This document shows positions 23,191 through 32,770 of a stretch of DNA of 64,000 nucleotides, piece by piece (positions within the stretch are counted from its first letter, which is position 1; every line of letters starts with the position of its first letter). This stretch comes from Triglochin maritima. Lineage: Eukaryota > Streptophyta > Magnoliopsida > Alismatales > Juncaginaceae. The notes below the pieces were generated by a model, which saw nothing but the letters and a program-made list of their open reading frames with translations, had not been told where the DNA came from and searched no databases. A program made the position numbers and the translations under genes. The stretch is from the NCBI GenBank assembly GCA_963682175.1, contig OY821774.1, positions 46,762,201 to 46,826,200 on the forward strand. The letters run 5' to 3'.

Positions 23191-23811
23191 CTGAACTGAT
23201 AAACGTCGCTCGTGAATCACTTAAATCGTCTGTGTTAATTACCATTTTGATATTCTCTCATTTTTATTTATTTCTGCTCCTAATAGACTATCCTCTATTC
23301 ATACTACAACAACAAATAACCATGGAAAATAAAATCGGAGTACGAATACGGGGTGTCAGGGGGCGGCAACCTTTGCGGGGGATGCTAATTTAGGTTTGAT
23401 CTGTTTGCCCGTTTATTGTACTCCGGAAATTGATCTGTTTACCCGTTTATTTACGTTTGTGTTTTTTTCTCATACTGTCATTACCGAAATCTTGCAATGG
23501 AACCTGAAATAATTTGAAATAACACACCATATAAAATTAAATTTGAAAAAAAAGCGTCTGGCTCAGACGCCCCGACCGAAATATTTTTTTTGGTAACATA
23601 CCCTGTCATTTTCAAACGATTCGTCAGACATTTGTTTGGTGTTGGTACTGGTAAAGTGAGAAAAACTGATAATTAAGCGGATGATTTAAGTAATCCACTA
23701 ATTCATTATTTTAAGATACGTGACGAAATAAATAGTAGATGAAATGTGAAAGACAAAATGATAATTAAACGGACAATTTAAGTAATCCACCGACGACAAA
23801 AAGTAATTCGC
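23191..23811. mobile_element. Short MULE derivative A
   Basis: The left end is CTGAACTGATAAACGTCG, then CACTTAAATCGTC. The right end, reverse complemented, is GCGAATTACTTTTTGTCG, then TACTTAAATTGTCC. The two termini align without gaps for at least 38 bases and match the right end of the large MULE at 9347. AATGTTTA flanks both sides (23183-23190 and 23812-23819), an 8-bp match that extends to 9 with one mismatch. The core has a GGCGTCTGGC-type subterminal motif near 23550-23570. No coding region remains. Confidence 0.75.
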
Positions 23812-23819
23812 AATGTTTA

Positions 23820-24140
23820 TCATCCTCCTATCCGCGCTCAATTTTAGACACAATTTGTCGGTCATCACATCCACCCACCCCTTTGTGAGAATTTTCGTAA
23901 TGCACCAACCAGATCGACACATGTGCATAAGCATGAGTTTTTTTCCCCACGAAAAGCCCCAGAAATCCGAAAAAAACACATAAAACGCTGAGACACCATG
24001 TGCTACCAAGCATTATGTATGTAATCCACTCATTCATTATATTTCTTCCCACAATTGTACACTCTTTAACACATCATACACGCATTCTCTCTCCAGATTA
24101 CGACATTGGAAAAATATATTTTATCAGGGAGAAATAGGTA
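23820..24140. other. Spacer between MULE derivative A and the Sirevirus-like element
   Basis: No gene or repeat recognised. Open frames on the minus strand here have no family signature. Confidence 0.4.
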
Positions 24141-24185
24141 ATAAGTGTCTGCGTTAATGTGCTAGCTCATTGAATAAGAAGATGA

Positions 24186-25367
24186 TATTTCGCGTACATT
24201 AGCAATGCATCACGAGAGTTCAACTAGATTGAAAGAAACTAGGATTAATTTGCTCATGCATAAATGTTATTTCGTATGCAATCCGGTGAAAACATAAGCG
24301 AGATGCACACTCGCTTTACCGAGATCATTAACTCTCTTAAAGCACTTGGCAAGAATTTTAGCAAGGGAGAAATGACTTGAAAGATTCTCCGGTCACTCAC
24401 CGACGATTGGGAGGAGAAGACGACCGCCATCGAAGAAGCACAAGATCTCGCCAAATTATCGGTCGAGGAGCTAATGGGTAGTCTCATGACATATGAGATA
24501 ATGAAAGACCACAAGGAGAAGGGAGTCAAGAAATCCTTGGGGTTACATGTCGTCGCCAATTCGATCAAATGAGATAGTGACATCGATGAACAATTGGCGA
24601 CACATCAATTTAAGGAGTTTCTCAAAGAAGAGAAAGAAAGGAGAAAAGAGAAGAAGAAGAGCAAGAGATAAGAGAAGAAGAAAACTCTCAAAGCTACTTC
24701 GGACACCTCATCATCTTCATCAATTGAAGGTGAATTCGCCTCGATGTGCTTCATGATAATAGAAGATGACGATAGTGAGGTATCTTCTTGCTCTAGTCGC
24801 GATTCAATTGATTCAAATAATTCAAATGCATATAATGAACTTCAATGTGAATTCAATGAATTGCTTGAAAATTTTGAGAAAAATTGTCAAAAGAATAAAC
24901 TAGCAAGAAAGAAAATCAATGAGTTACAATCTCAAATTGAATCTATCATGAATGAGAAGAATGAATTGTTTCCTAGTCATGATAAAATTGCATTAGAGAA
25001 CACTCAATTGATTGATGAAATTACAACTCTAAATGCAAAACCTTCATGTAGTGATGATATTCAAGATCTAATTGCTAAGAATGTTCAATTACAAAAGGAT
25101 CTTGAAAAATTCACAAGTGGAAAGAAAATGCTTGATATGCTCATAGGGAGTCAAAAACAATCTTTAGATAAGCATGGTGTAAACTATTTTGTTAACAACT
25201 ACAAAAACCATGTTATTCACACTACTATGAATGGAAAACATTTCTTTGTGAATAAAATTTTCTCAAGTGTTTGGGCACCTAAGACCAAAATGGTTTGGGT
25301 ACCAAAGATTAATGTTAAAGGGCCCAAAGTTGTTTGGGTACCAAAATCTTCACTTGTAGGTACTTAG
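24186..25367 (+). pseudogene. Copia (Sirevirus-like) gag remnant
   Basis: Across several stops the translation reads as a UBN2-type gag: ESSTRLKETRINLLMHK near 24210-24260, then MHTRFTEIINSLKALGK, LRSLTDDWEEKTTAIEEA and LAKLSVEELMGSLMTYE up to about 24500. The open 207-aa part (24744-25367) is acidic, then coiled-coil-like with many Asn/Glu/Lys, and ends with the repeated phrase VWVPK. Gag proteins form the cytoplasmic particle in which retroelement RNA is copied. Stops near 24378, 24571 and 24670, and the missing N-terminus, show it is dead. I saw no CCHC zinc knuckle in the remaining part. Confidence 0.75.
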
Positions 25368-25614
25368 AGAAAGGAGAATCGATAGTGATCGACTCAAGCA
25401 ACAAAAGATGGATTCCAAGCTTCAAGGAAATCATTTGGATCGAATTCATAAAGTCGTCGTCGCTATCTAAAGGAGATTGGAACCAATACAAAATCGAGGA
25501 TCAAAAGTTGGGTAATATTTTCAATCCTCTCAATTTTCACTATTTTAACATTTGATTCTAATCTAGGGATATTACATGCTTAATTGATATCATACATCAT
25601 TGCTTTTAGGCCTT

Positions 25615-25905
25615 AGTGATAGAGGGAGCATATAATGTTATATCATCTAATTAAGGGGGAGAATTATGAAATCCTATACCTTTACATCATATGCTTGTAT
25701 TGTTTGCATTTGATTGATGTCAAAGGAGGAGAAAAATAAGGATTGATCTTCAATATACTCATACTATGCATATTGTTAGGGGGAGCATCTTAAACATGCA
25801 TAGTTTACATATATGAAGGGGGAGCAATCATATAGAATAAGGGAGAACTTAAATTGAAACTCAAGCATTAAGATATAGATTTGTCATCATCAAAAAGAGG
25901 GAGAT
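25615..25905 (+). repeat. Cluster of polypurine tracts before the 3' LTR
   Basis: Five purine runs lie in under 300 bases: AGAGGGAG near 25620, AAGGGGGAGA near 25655, TAGGGGGAGC near 25778, AAGGGGGAGC near 25816, and AAAAAGAGGGAGAT ending at 25905. The last abuts the LTR start TGTTGG and is the functional primer position for plus-strand DNA synthesis. Repeated tracts of this kind are a known feature of Sireviruses. Confidence 0.75.
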
Positions 25906-27431
25906 TGTTGGCTTTTTAGCCTTAATTTATATTAAATTTGATGATTAATTAAACTAATCTTAATCAATCAACCTAATCAATCAAAATGAGCAAACACGAT
26001 TACATTTGCATATATATATTTGTATACTTGCAATCATCTTAATAGGTTGATCAAGACAATCAAGGAAATGAGCATTGGGACAAAGACATCAAGACTCAAG
26101 ACTTGTAATCAAAGCTTTGGACCAAGACATGTAACTTTGTATTTATTAAGTCCATAAGGTTTTATGTAAACTTGAGCACTAGGATTCTGTCCCGTCATTC
26201 CTCGGTAAACCGAACCTATTTCGGTTAACCGAATCATACACAGTTCGGTCCACCGAACACCTGTCGGATAACCGAATTCTTCCAACCAGTAAAACTTAGG
26301 TGTTCTCTGGAATTGCCCCTACGGAAGACCGAACTACCTTCGGTCGACCGAATAGCCCTGGACCGGTTTTGGACTTTGCTCCAACGGTCGCATTCAAATC
26401 GAGTCCCTAGAGCCCAATTAACTTGACCCACTTCAGACGACCGCACACACTTCTGTCTACCGAATCCTTATTGGCTTTAGGAGCCCAACGATTATTTTAC
26501 ACGTGACACTTAACCGTTATCGATAAACCAATTTCCCATACAATGTCAGCGCAATACCCACGCTACTTCGGTCTACCGAAATATACACGGTCAACCGAAC
26601 TTGACATAATTAGAGCCCAATCAATTCTACTGTCCACCTTGGAACGGTGAACCGAATGTACTTCGGTGAACCGAATTTAATTAGGGCTAAATAGATAAAA
26701 GCTACTAGAGGTTGGTGAACGGTGATCCGATACATAATCAGTCAACCGAGTTCTTAGTTCAGACCAATTCTTCGGACTACTGTTTGGATAACGGTCGACC
26801 GAATCTATCTTGATTTCTGCCCGAGCCTAAGTCACATCTTGCATTCCTATTGGTCCATTCCCCACCAACTCCCAAACGGCTATATGAGCTTGAAGACTTA
26901 TAAATAGGACCTCATTTGGTTGTTTTGGACATCTTGAACACTTCCTATCTATCCAATACTCAAAGCCAAATCCTCTCCATCTTCAAGCTCTTAATCCACA
27001 ACACTCAAGCCTAAACTTCACCACTTGCATATCCAATTCAAGATCATATCCAAGTGTGCTCAAGTATAGAGTGTTAGTTAGATTGTGATTCAACTTTCAT
27101 ATTCAAGAATCAAAAAGTTGTAAAGCTTCGAGGAAGCTACATCTCGGGTTGTAAGAGGAGACACGAGCGATGCGAGGTTGTTCACGAGGCTCGGTGTTGT
27201 AAACGACGATGATCTCGGCCCGGAACGGAGATCGGTTAGTGGAACCGTAAGCGAGGCTCGGGGGATCGAGCGAGGCTTGCGAGGAGGACTAGGACCCAGG
27301 TGTGGGTGCCGAACCTCTCTAAACTCCAGCGGCGTCATTTTTGTGGTTTGCAATTGTCTCTTCCTTAATCCTTCAATAATTATTTTTAATTCCGCATTTT
27401 TCTATCGATTAGAGGGTCATAGATCCTATCA
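25906..27431 (+). repeat. 3' LTR of the Sirevirus-like element, with palindrome-like motifs
   Basis: It starts TGTTGGCTTTTTAGCC directly after the purine tract and ends CCTATCA. Between about 26200 and 26800 it carries many TCGGTNNACCGA-type units (for example near 26203, 26225, 26243, 26340, 26569, 26588, 26645, 26662 and 26793). Most have changed centres such as GGTAAACC or GGTGAACC, while TTCGGTCGACCGAA is exact near 26339. A direct-repeat partner LTR is absent. Confidence 0.8.
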
Positions 27432-27476
27432 ATAAGTGTCTGCATTAATGTGCTAGCTCATTGAATAAGAAGATGA

Positions 27477-28075
27477 AACTAATATATCTAGTCAACCATA
27501 CCAACCCTTGCCTCAACAACGACAAACTTCTATAAATATGTCCAGAGGGGAAGAAATACCCAACTAAGATATCCCAACTAGTGGAACAACTTTTGAAAAA
27601 TTTGAAGATATGGCATATGCCACCAACAAGGCATTTGGCATAGATAAAAAGATATTGTTTGGTCAAATGGTGTCCTACTGTCATACAAGCACTCATTGCT
27701 TCTCGTTTCGTTGACACTCCTACCTCACAAAACAATCAAAACGACATTCTTTTTTCATATGTCAGACCCCCCACCAGATTTTTTTTGTGATGACAATATG
27801 TGGATTGTATGAGTGGATGTCTGAAGATGACGAAAAAATCTATGAAACCATGATTGAGTCAGACAAGGATTACCTGGATATCCATTCAACCAGATGGACC
27901 CATGCCGCAACAACCCTAGACTGCCACAAATATATCCAACGAACATGTAGATATGTCAAAAATAGCATAAATACCCAACCAAGATATCTCAACGAGTGGA
28001 ATGACTTTTGAATCATATGAACAAGCATGGACTACATTTTTATAAGAGACTAATACGTAGAGTACAAGGTTAACT
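27477..28075. other. Non-coding stretch with a diverged internal duplication
   Basis: Two segments, near 27540-27600 and near 27950-28015, share a diverged phrase (AAATACCCAAC.AAGATATC..AAC.AGTGGAA..ACTTTTGAA). Related phrases (ATATATCCAACGAACAT) recur near 27933, 29643 and 29672, so this may be an old, decayed repeat. No gene is supported. Confidence 0.4.
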
Positions 28076-28079
28076 ATGC

Positions 28080-28590
28080 TAGTATTTAGCTTTTAGGTTT
28101 TACGATTTAAGGTAGTGATCTACAATACCATTACATTTGGTTTACAATATGAATGATCTCAATTTTTTATATTTCTAGAGTTATGATTTTATATTGAGTC
28201 ACCTATGTTATGTAGACTACATAACTAACGACAGAGTTTACAATTTAGGTATGGTCACTCTTATATTTGAGTTACAATATAAAGAACCTCGCCTTTTTCT
28301 TTGACTAGAGTTGGGTTTTATATCAAGTCACTTGTGTTATTTGGGCTACAAAATCAATGACGACCTATAGGATTTTTGGCAGGGTCACCCTTATATTTGG
28401 GTACAATATTGTGAATGACCAAACCTATTTTTGTTTCTAAAATTTCGATTTTATATTAGATCATATGTGTTAGTTGGCTTACGAAACCAATAACAACATT
28501 TGTGATTTCAGGTGGGGTCACCATATTTAGGTTACAATATGTATCACCGAAAAAAAATTGGTTTCCTTATTTCTAATTGTTAGAATTTTA
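28080..28590. repeat. Tandem repeat, about 130-bp period, roughly four diverged copies
   Basis: The landmark TTACAATAT recurs at 28142, 28272, 28402 (as GTACAATAT) and 28532, exactly 130 bases apart each time. Around it are matching phrases such as GTCACTCTTATATTTG and TTTTATATTGAGTCA. Copies differ by many substitutions but keep length, as in an old satellite-like array. Confidence 0.75.
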
Positions 28591-29220
28591 AGATTTTAGG
28601 AGTTTTGGGTTTACGGTTTTTTGTTTCCGACACTAGATATATCCTTTTGCACTTCTTTTCCCAGTGCCCACAATAAGATACATATTGGCCCTAACAAATG
28701 TTACGATTCATGGTTTATAGTTTAGGATTTTAGGGTTAAGGATTTAGATATGTCTAGGTTTAGATTTAAGGTTTATGATTTACAGTTAGGCTTTAAGGTG
28801 TAGATATGTCTGGGTTCATATTTAGGGCTTTGAGTTTTACAATTTAGGGTGTTAATGTTTAAGGTTTAAATATATCTACATCCAAACTTATGTTTATAAT
28901 GATAGCCTTTAGGGCTTTAGGATTTTGGGGTAGAAGGTTTAAGGTTTAGATATGTCTAGGTGCAAATACATGATTTAGGGTTTAAGCTTTAGATATGTCT
29001 AGACTCAGATTTATGGTTTAGGATTTTAAAGTTCAAGGTGTTAGAGATTATGGTTTGGATTTTAGGATTTATATGAGCTTGAGTTCAAACTTATGATTTA
29101 TGATGATAACATTTAAGGTTTTAGGGTTTAGATACGTCTTGGTTTGAACTCAGGGTTTATGATTTTAGGGTTTAGTGTTGGGTGATAGGGTTTAGTGTCT
29201 AGACATGTGTTCCGGATAAC
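28590..29220. repeat. Degenerate telomere-like (TTTAGGG) repeat stretch
   Basis: The stretch is dominated by variants of TTTAGGGTTT, TTTAAGGTTT and TTTATGGTTT with a recurring phrase GATATGTCTAGG (near 28747, 28804, 28946 and 28995). Plant telomeres are TTTAGGG repeats. Here the units are degenerate and mixed with other sequence, so this is an interstitial or telomere-like repeat, not a chromosome end. Confidence 0.55.
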
Positions 29221-29840
29221 CAATTCATACACACTACACCAGATACATGCTTGTAAAAATAACCAACATGCTAGTCATACTGGAGAGGTGCTTTGAAATG
29301 TCAAAATAATGTATAAAACACATCAAAGAAATTGGATAGAAAATTAAAAAATACAAATCAAACACTCCACATCCAAAAGAAAAGAACTAATTCTTTAAAA
29401 AAATATAATCATAACAACAACGATGCGAGATCTTGCCGACTTCCTTTGTTCCTCCCGGGTTTTCCCACCAACAACATTAGTATTGGCCTTCTCCTCAGTG
29501 AACCTTAACCAACCACACACCATAACAAATTTATCAAAGCTAAGGATCAATCTCCTCCAAATAATTTTACAAACAAAATAAACTAGGTTGTTGGAAAAGA
29601 AAATATCAGACATATCTCATAGCCACATAAATAAAAGACAAATATATCCAACGAACATTAGCCAAAATGAAAGATATATCCAACGAACATTAGCTCGATT
29701 ATGCAATACACAACCAACAAGAAAAAACTCAAAAAAACCCGTAATACAAACACAACATTCAACCATCAACGATTTTAAAAAAATCTAACTCAAACACCAA
29801 GACAACCACGAATGTTCAATCACAAATAACACCAAAGAAT
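29221..29840. other. Intergenic, nothing recognised
   Basis: AT-rich sequence. Short ATATATCCAACGAACAT phrases near 29643 and 29672 echo 27933. No supported gene. Confidence 0.35.
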
Positions 29841-31078
29841 TAGACATATATAGGTTCGGTCGACCGAACCTATTGGGAACGGTCGACCGGATTGCCTATT
29901 TCGGCCGACTGTTTGTGCGCAGAACTGAATTCCTGGTCCTTGTGATGTGTCAACTCTATCCACGGAAACTCGTGTCCTCGCTTAGAGCGTGAGCCAGGAG
30001 GTGACGACGAGTACGTTGCTCGTGCATGCCCAGGGACCGATGTGTGGAAGAGTGTGGATACTTGGGTCGTGTCACCTCCGTTGATGGATTGTGGTGTGAC
30101 GTGTTGTTGCTTGACTCTCAGTAGAGTAGCAGACCTGAGGGATCACGGATCCCAATGCATGTTGATGCTTGGCTCTTGGAGCATGATAACCTTGCAGACT
30201 ACGGTCTGGACCCGTCTGATGTTGTGCCGGATGTATGTTGTACTGTCGAGGTTGTGTCGGAGATGCCACCGAGATTTGTGTCGGCGATGATGTTGCCGAC
30301 GATGTTCTGGCTTGTTGTGCCGGACGTATGTTGTACCGTCGATGTTGTGTCGTCAATGTCGTCGATGCTGTTGCGGCGATGATTCCTTTATTGGGCACCT
30401 ATCAGGGGATGGTTGACCGACCGGGCTACGACTTTGTTGGGGTGGTGTAGACCACATGGTTCGCTTTGCGCGGAAGTGCGGACGCTCCTCACCGATCCTT
30501 TTGGCTCGAGTAGTCGCGTGTGGGGGTGCGTCGCGTACTGTCCGTAAGACCGTATGTGCCTACGATAGGTTTCCAAGGGAGACCCGATGTTGTTGCTGAA
30601 CTGATGTCTTTGTTGACCCTTTGAGGGTATTTGTTGTTGTTGTGGGACTGATGTCCTGTTTTACCCTTGGAAGAGATTTGTTGCATTGTTGATGATGACA
30701 TGACATGCTACTAGTATGATAAATTCATTTACCGTACTGTTGCATTCATATAGGCGAGTTTGGCATACGGGGTTTCCTAATGGGAAACTCAGGCATTGTT
30801 GTTGATTCATGTTTCAGGACCGCAGTAGGTTCTGTCGGGTGGTGACTGGGGGCACACACATTTTAGGGTCAGGATCCTCTTCGGACTTTTCGAGGTCGTC
30901 ATGATTACTTGTATTTGTCTTTCCTTGTATTGTTGTAATCATGTATTTTGACAAACTCTATTATATTTGGTGCACCGGCTGATTATATTTATGAGTAACA
31001 TTCTCGTTGATGAGTTTTATCTTGAGATCTCTCGTATTTTTTAAATTTTCTGCTGTTTCGGGATGTTACGATATGTAT
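29841..31078 (-). mobile_element. Gypsy-like LTR copy, minus orientation
   Basis: Read on the minus strand from 31078 it begins CGTAACATCCCGAAACAG, matching the start TGTAACGTCCCGGAACAG of the copy at 55158. Further landmarks agree in order: an AATCATGACGACC/CGGTCACCACC region, then GAAACCCCGTATGCCAA versus GAACCCCGTATGCCAA (near 30760 and 55472). TGTAACGTCCC starts are common in plant Ty3/gypsy LTRs, so gypsy is the likely type. The middle (30000-30600) is GC-richer, with TGTTGTGTCGG-like repeats, and gives several overlapping frames that I reject as genes. A palindrome pair lies at 29853-29895. Confidence 0.6.
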
Positions 31079-32770
31079 TCTTGGTTATATATATTTTAGA
31101 GAAGAATTGTCTGAGTCCAATCAAATTTACTGCAAAAACAAATTTTCATAAATGCCCACTAAGCAGTCATTTTCCTATAAAAAAGATTGACAATTTCTAA
31201 TATTAAGATGAACCTATTGCTTTATCCATGCACTTCACTCCAAGTTGGCATATAGAAAGAGAAAAGGTTACAAACTTACAATGGTTGGGCCACTCTAACT
31301 AAAAGAAGAATATTGGTGTAAGCAATGCCCCCACAATGTGTCACCCAATGTAGATGGGAGAGCTTCCACTTGTGCTCATACAATCATTTTTAATTGCAAC
31401 GTCATTAATATTTACAAACATCTGATCTGGACAGTGGTCCATTACACATTAATATATCTGGAATTGTATGTCACTTGCTTGGAGTGAACTGATGGATAAA
31501 CTCTTCTGGTGCAGGTTTCAACCCTTTTACCTAATTATATTCAACACACATAAATTTTGCAAACAAGCTGGAATTTTTTGAGCTCATTGAATACATATGA
31601 TCGCAAATGATTCTTTTGAGTTTGGAATAGAAATGCAGATTACATATATTTGTATGTTATTCAAGTTTATTTTTCCGACCCGGAGTCAAATGTATCTCCT
31701 CAATCAGAAATGCAGAAAAGAAGCAGTCAAACCTCGAGTTCGATACTTTGCAAGGTTGTGGATCATAACCTGTACTTTTACTTAGATCGTCTACCGGTTA
31801 CTCAAAAAATTGCAGTGTCACGGAATAAAATTATAAAGATGAAGACATTGATGTTAATGAACCAAGACAACCACTTGCTTACCCTACCACATCATCTAGG
31901 CATTAAAATTTCTCAGAATACCCAATCAACTTGGCCATCTTATAGTGGGAAGAAATTTTGTTTTGTTGAAGTGACTATATCTGAATCATCAGGTAGGTTT
32001 CTTATCCGATAAAAAAATTCATTACGCTTAATAATTGAACCAACTTGGTCACATATGGTTAAACAAGAGTTTAGCTCCAACAAGTACAAATACAAACAGG
32101 ACACTCAAGAACATTTTAGAAGCATTCCCTACTTAATGTGCTGCATACACACACACACTCTTGAGTCTCAGTGCATGCACATGAGAGGAACTATAAAAGT
32201 AACCGCAACAGAAATACAAAAAAATGTTATATTACTCTCAATCTGATCCTACACTTTCAGTTGCTTAGAGTATTGATACAACTATTTCCAATGTTCTAAA
32301 TATTATTATTTGAGATGGTAAACATTTTTAAGGTTCAGAAAAAGAGCTACAGATATGAAATCTTCGGGTATCTGATCAGTATACAAGTTTTGTGTTCTTT
32401 CTTTCTTCAATGAGACATGCAATGAAAAGACACCAATGCTAAATGGCTCAAGTGGTCTCAAACGTTCCTGAGAGGCTAAGACAATTCCTAGCTTTTCATC
32501 TGTTACACTTGATAAATGGCAATATTTCCGCAAACAATGTCACTGTTATCAAGATCTCAGATATAATCAGCCGAAATTCACAGAATAATTATACATTTTC
32601 TGAAATCATAACCATAATTTAGTTTCACTAGTATTAGACCATTCTGAAATATACATTTTCTTGAACTTGCTGATTTTCAGAAATAATAATTACAGAAATA
32701 TGATTTTCAATTTTGACTAGGAAGTTGTACAACTGTAGCACTTACAATGATGAACATGATACAACCAAGT
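31079..32770. other. Intergenic, downstream of the sulfiredoxin gene
   Basis: No recognised gene. A 120-aa plus-strand frame (31650-32012) and a 75-aa minus-strand frame (32306-32533) have no family signature. The part next to 32770 should include the sulfiredoxin 3' untranslated region. Confidence 0.35.

Larger units (their letters stand above)
24186..27431 (+). mobile_element. 5'-truncated Sirevirus-like copia element lacking pol
   Basis: The insertion contains, in order, a gag region that starts in mid-gene, a short non-coding stretch with several purine tracts, and one LTR (25906-27431). The 5' LTR, primer site, first part of gag and all of pol (protease, integrase, reverse transcriptase, RNase H) are missing. 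Repeated AGGGGGAG tracts before the 3' LTR and a gag with the phrase KGPKVVWVPKS are typical of the Sirevirus (SIRE) lineage. The whole is bounded by 45-bp direct repeats. Confidence 0.75.
24141..27476. repeat. 45-bp direct repeats flanking the Sirevirus-like insertion
   Basis: 24141-24185 and 27432-27476 are the same 45 bases apart from one G/A difference. The repeat begins ATAAGTGTCTGC and ends AATAAGAAGATGA. The left copy abuts truncated gag sequence and the right copy abuts the end of the LTR (CTATCA). The pair therefore behaves like a target duplication, but far longer than the 5 bp made by LTR integrases. Confidence 0.85.

Noticed and set aside
24254..24583. 109-aa minus-strand open frame
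   Set aside because: Antisense to gag, which has clear family phrases on the plus strand.
30042..30701. Several overlapping frames on both strands in a GC-richer stretch
   Set aside because: They come from low-complexity TGTTGTGTCGG-like repeats within the gypsy-like LTR; none shows a domain.
31650..32012. 120-aa plus-strand open frame
   Set aside because: Polar, no recognised motif, no splice or start context; could be chance in AT-rich DNA.
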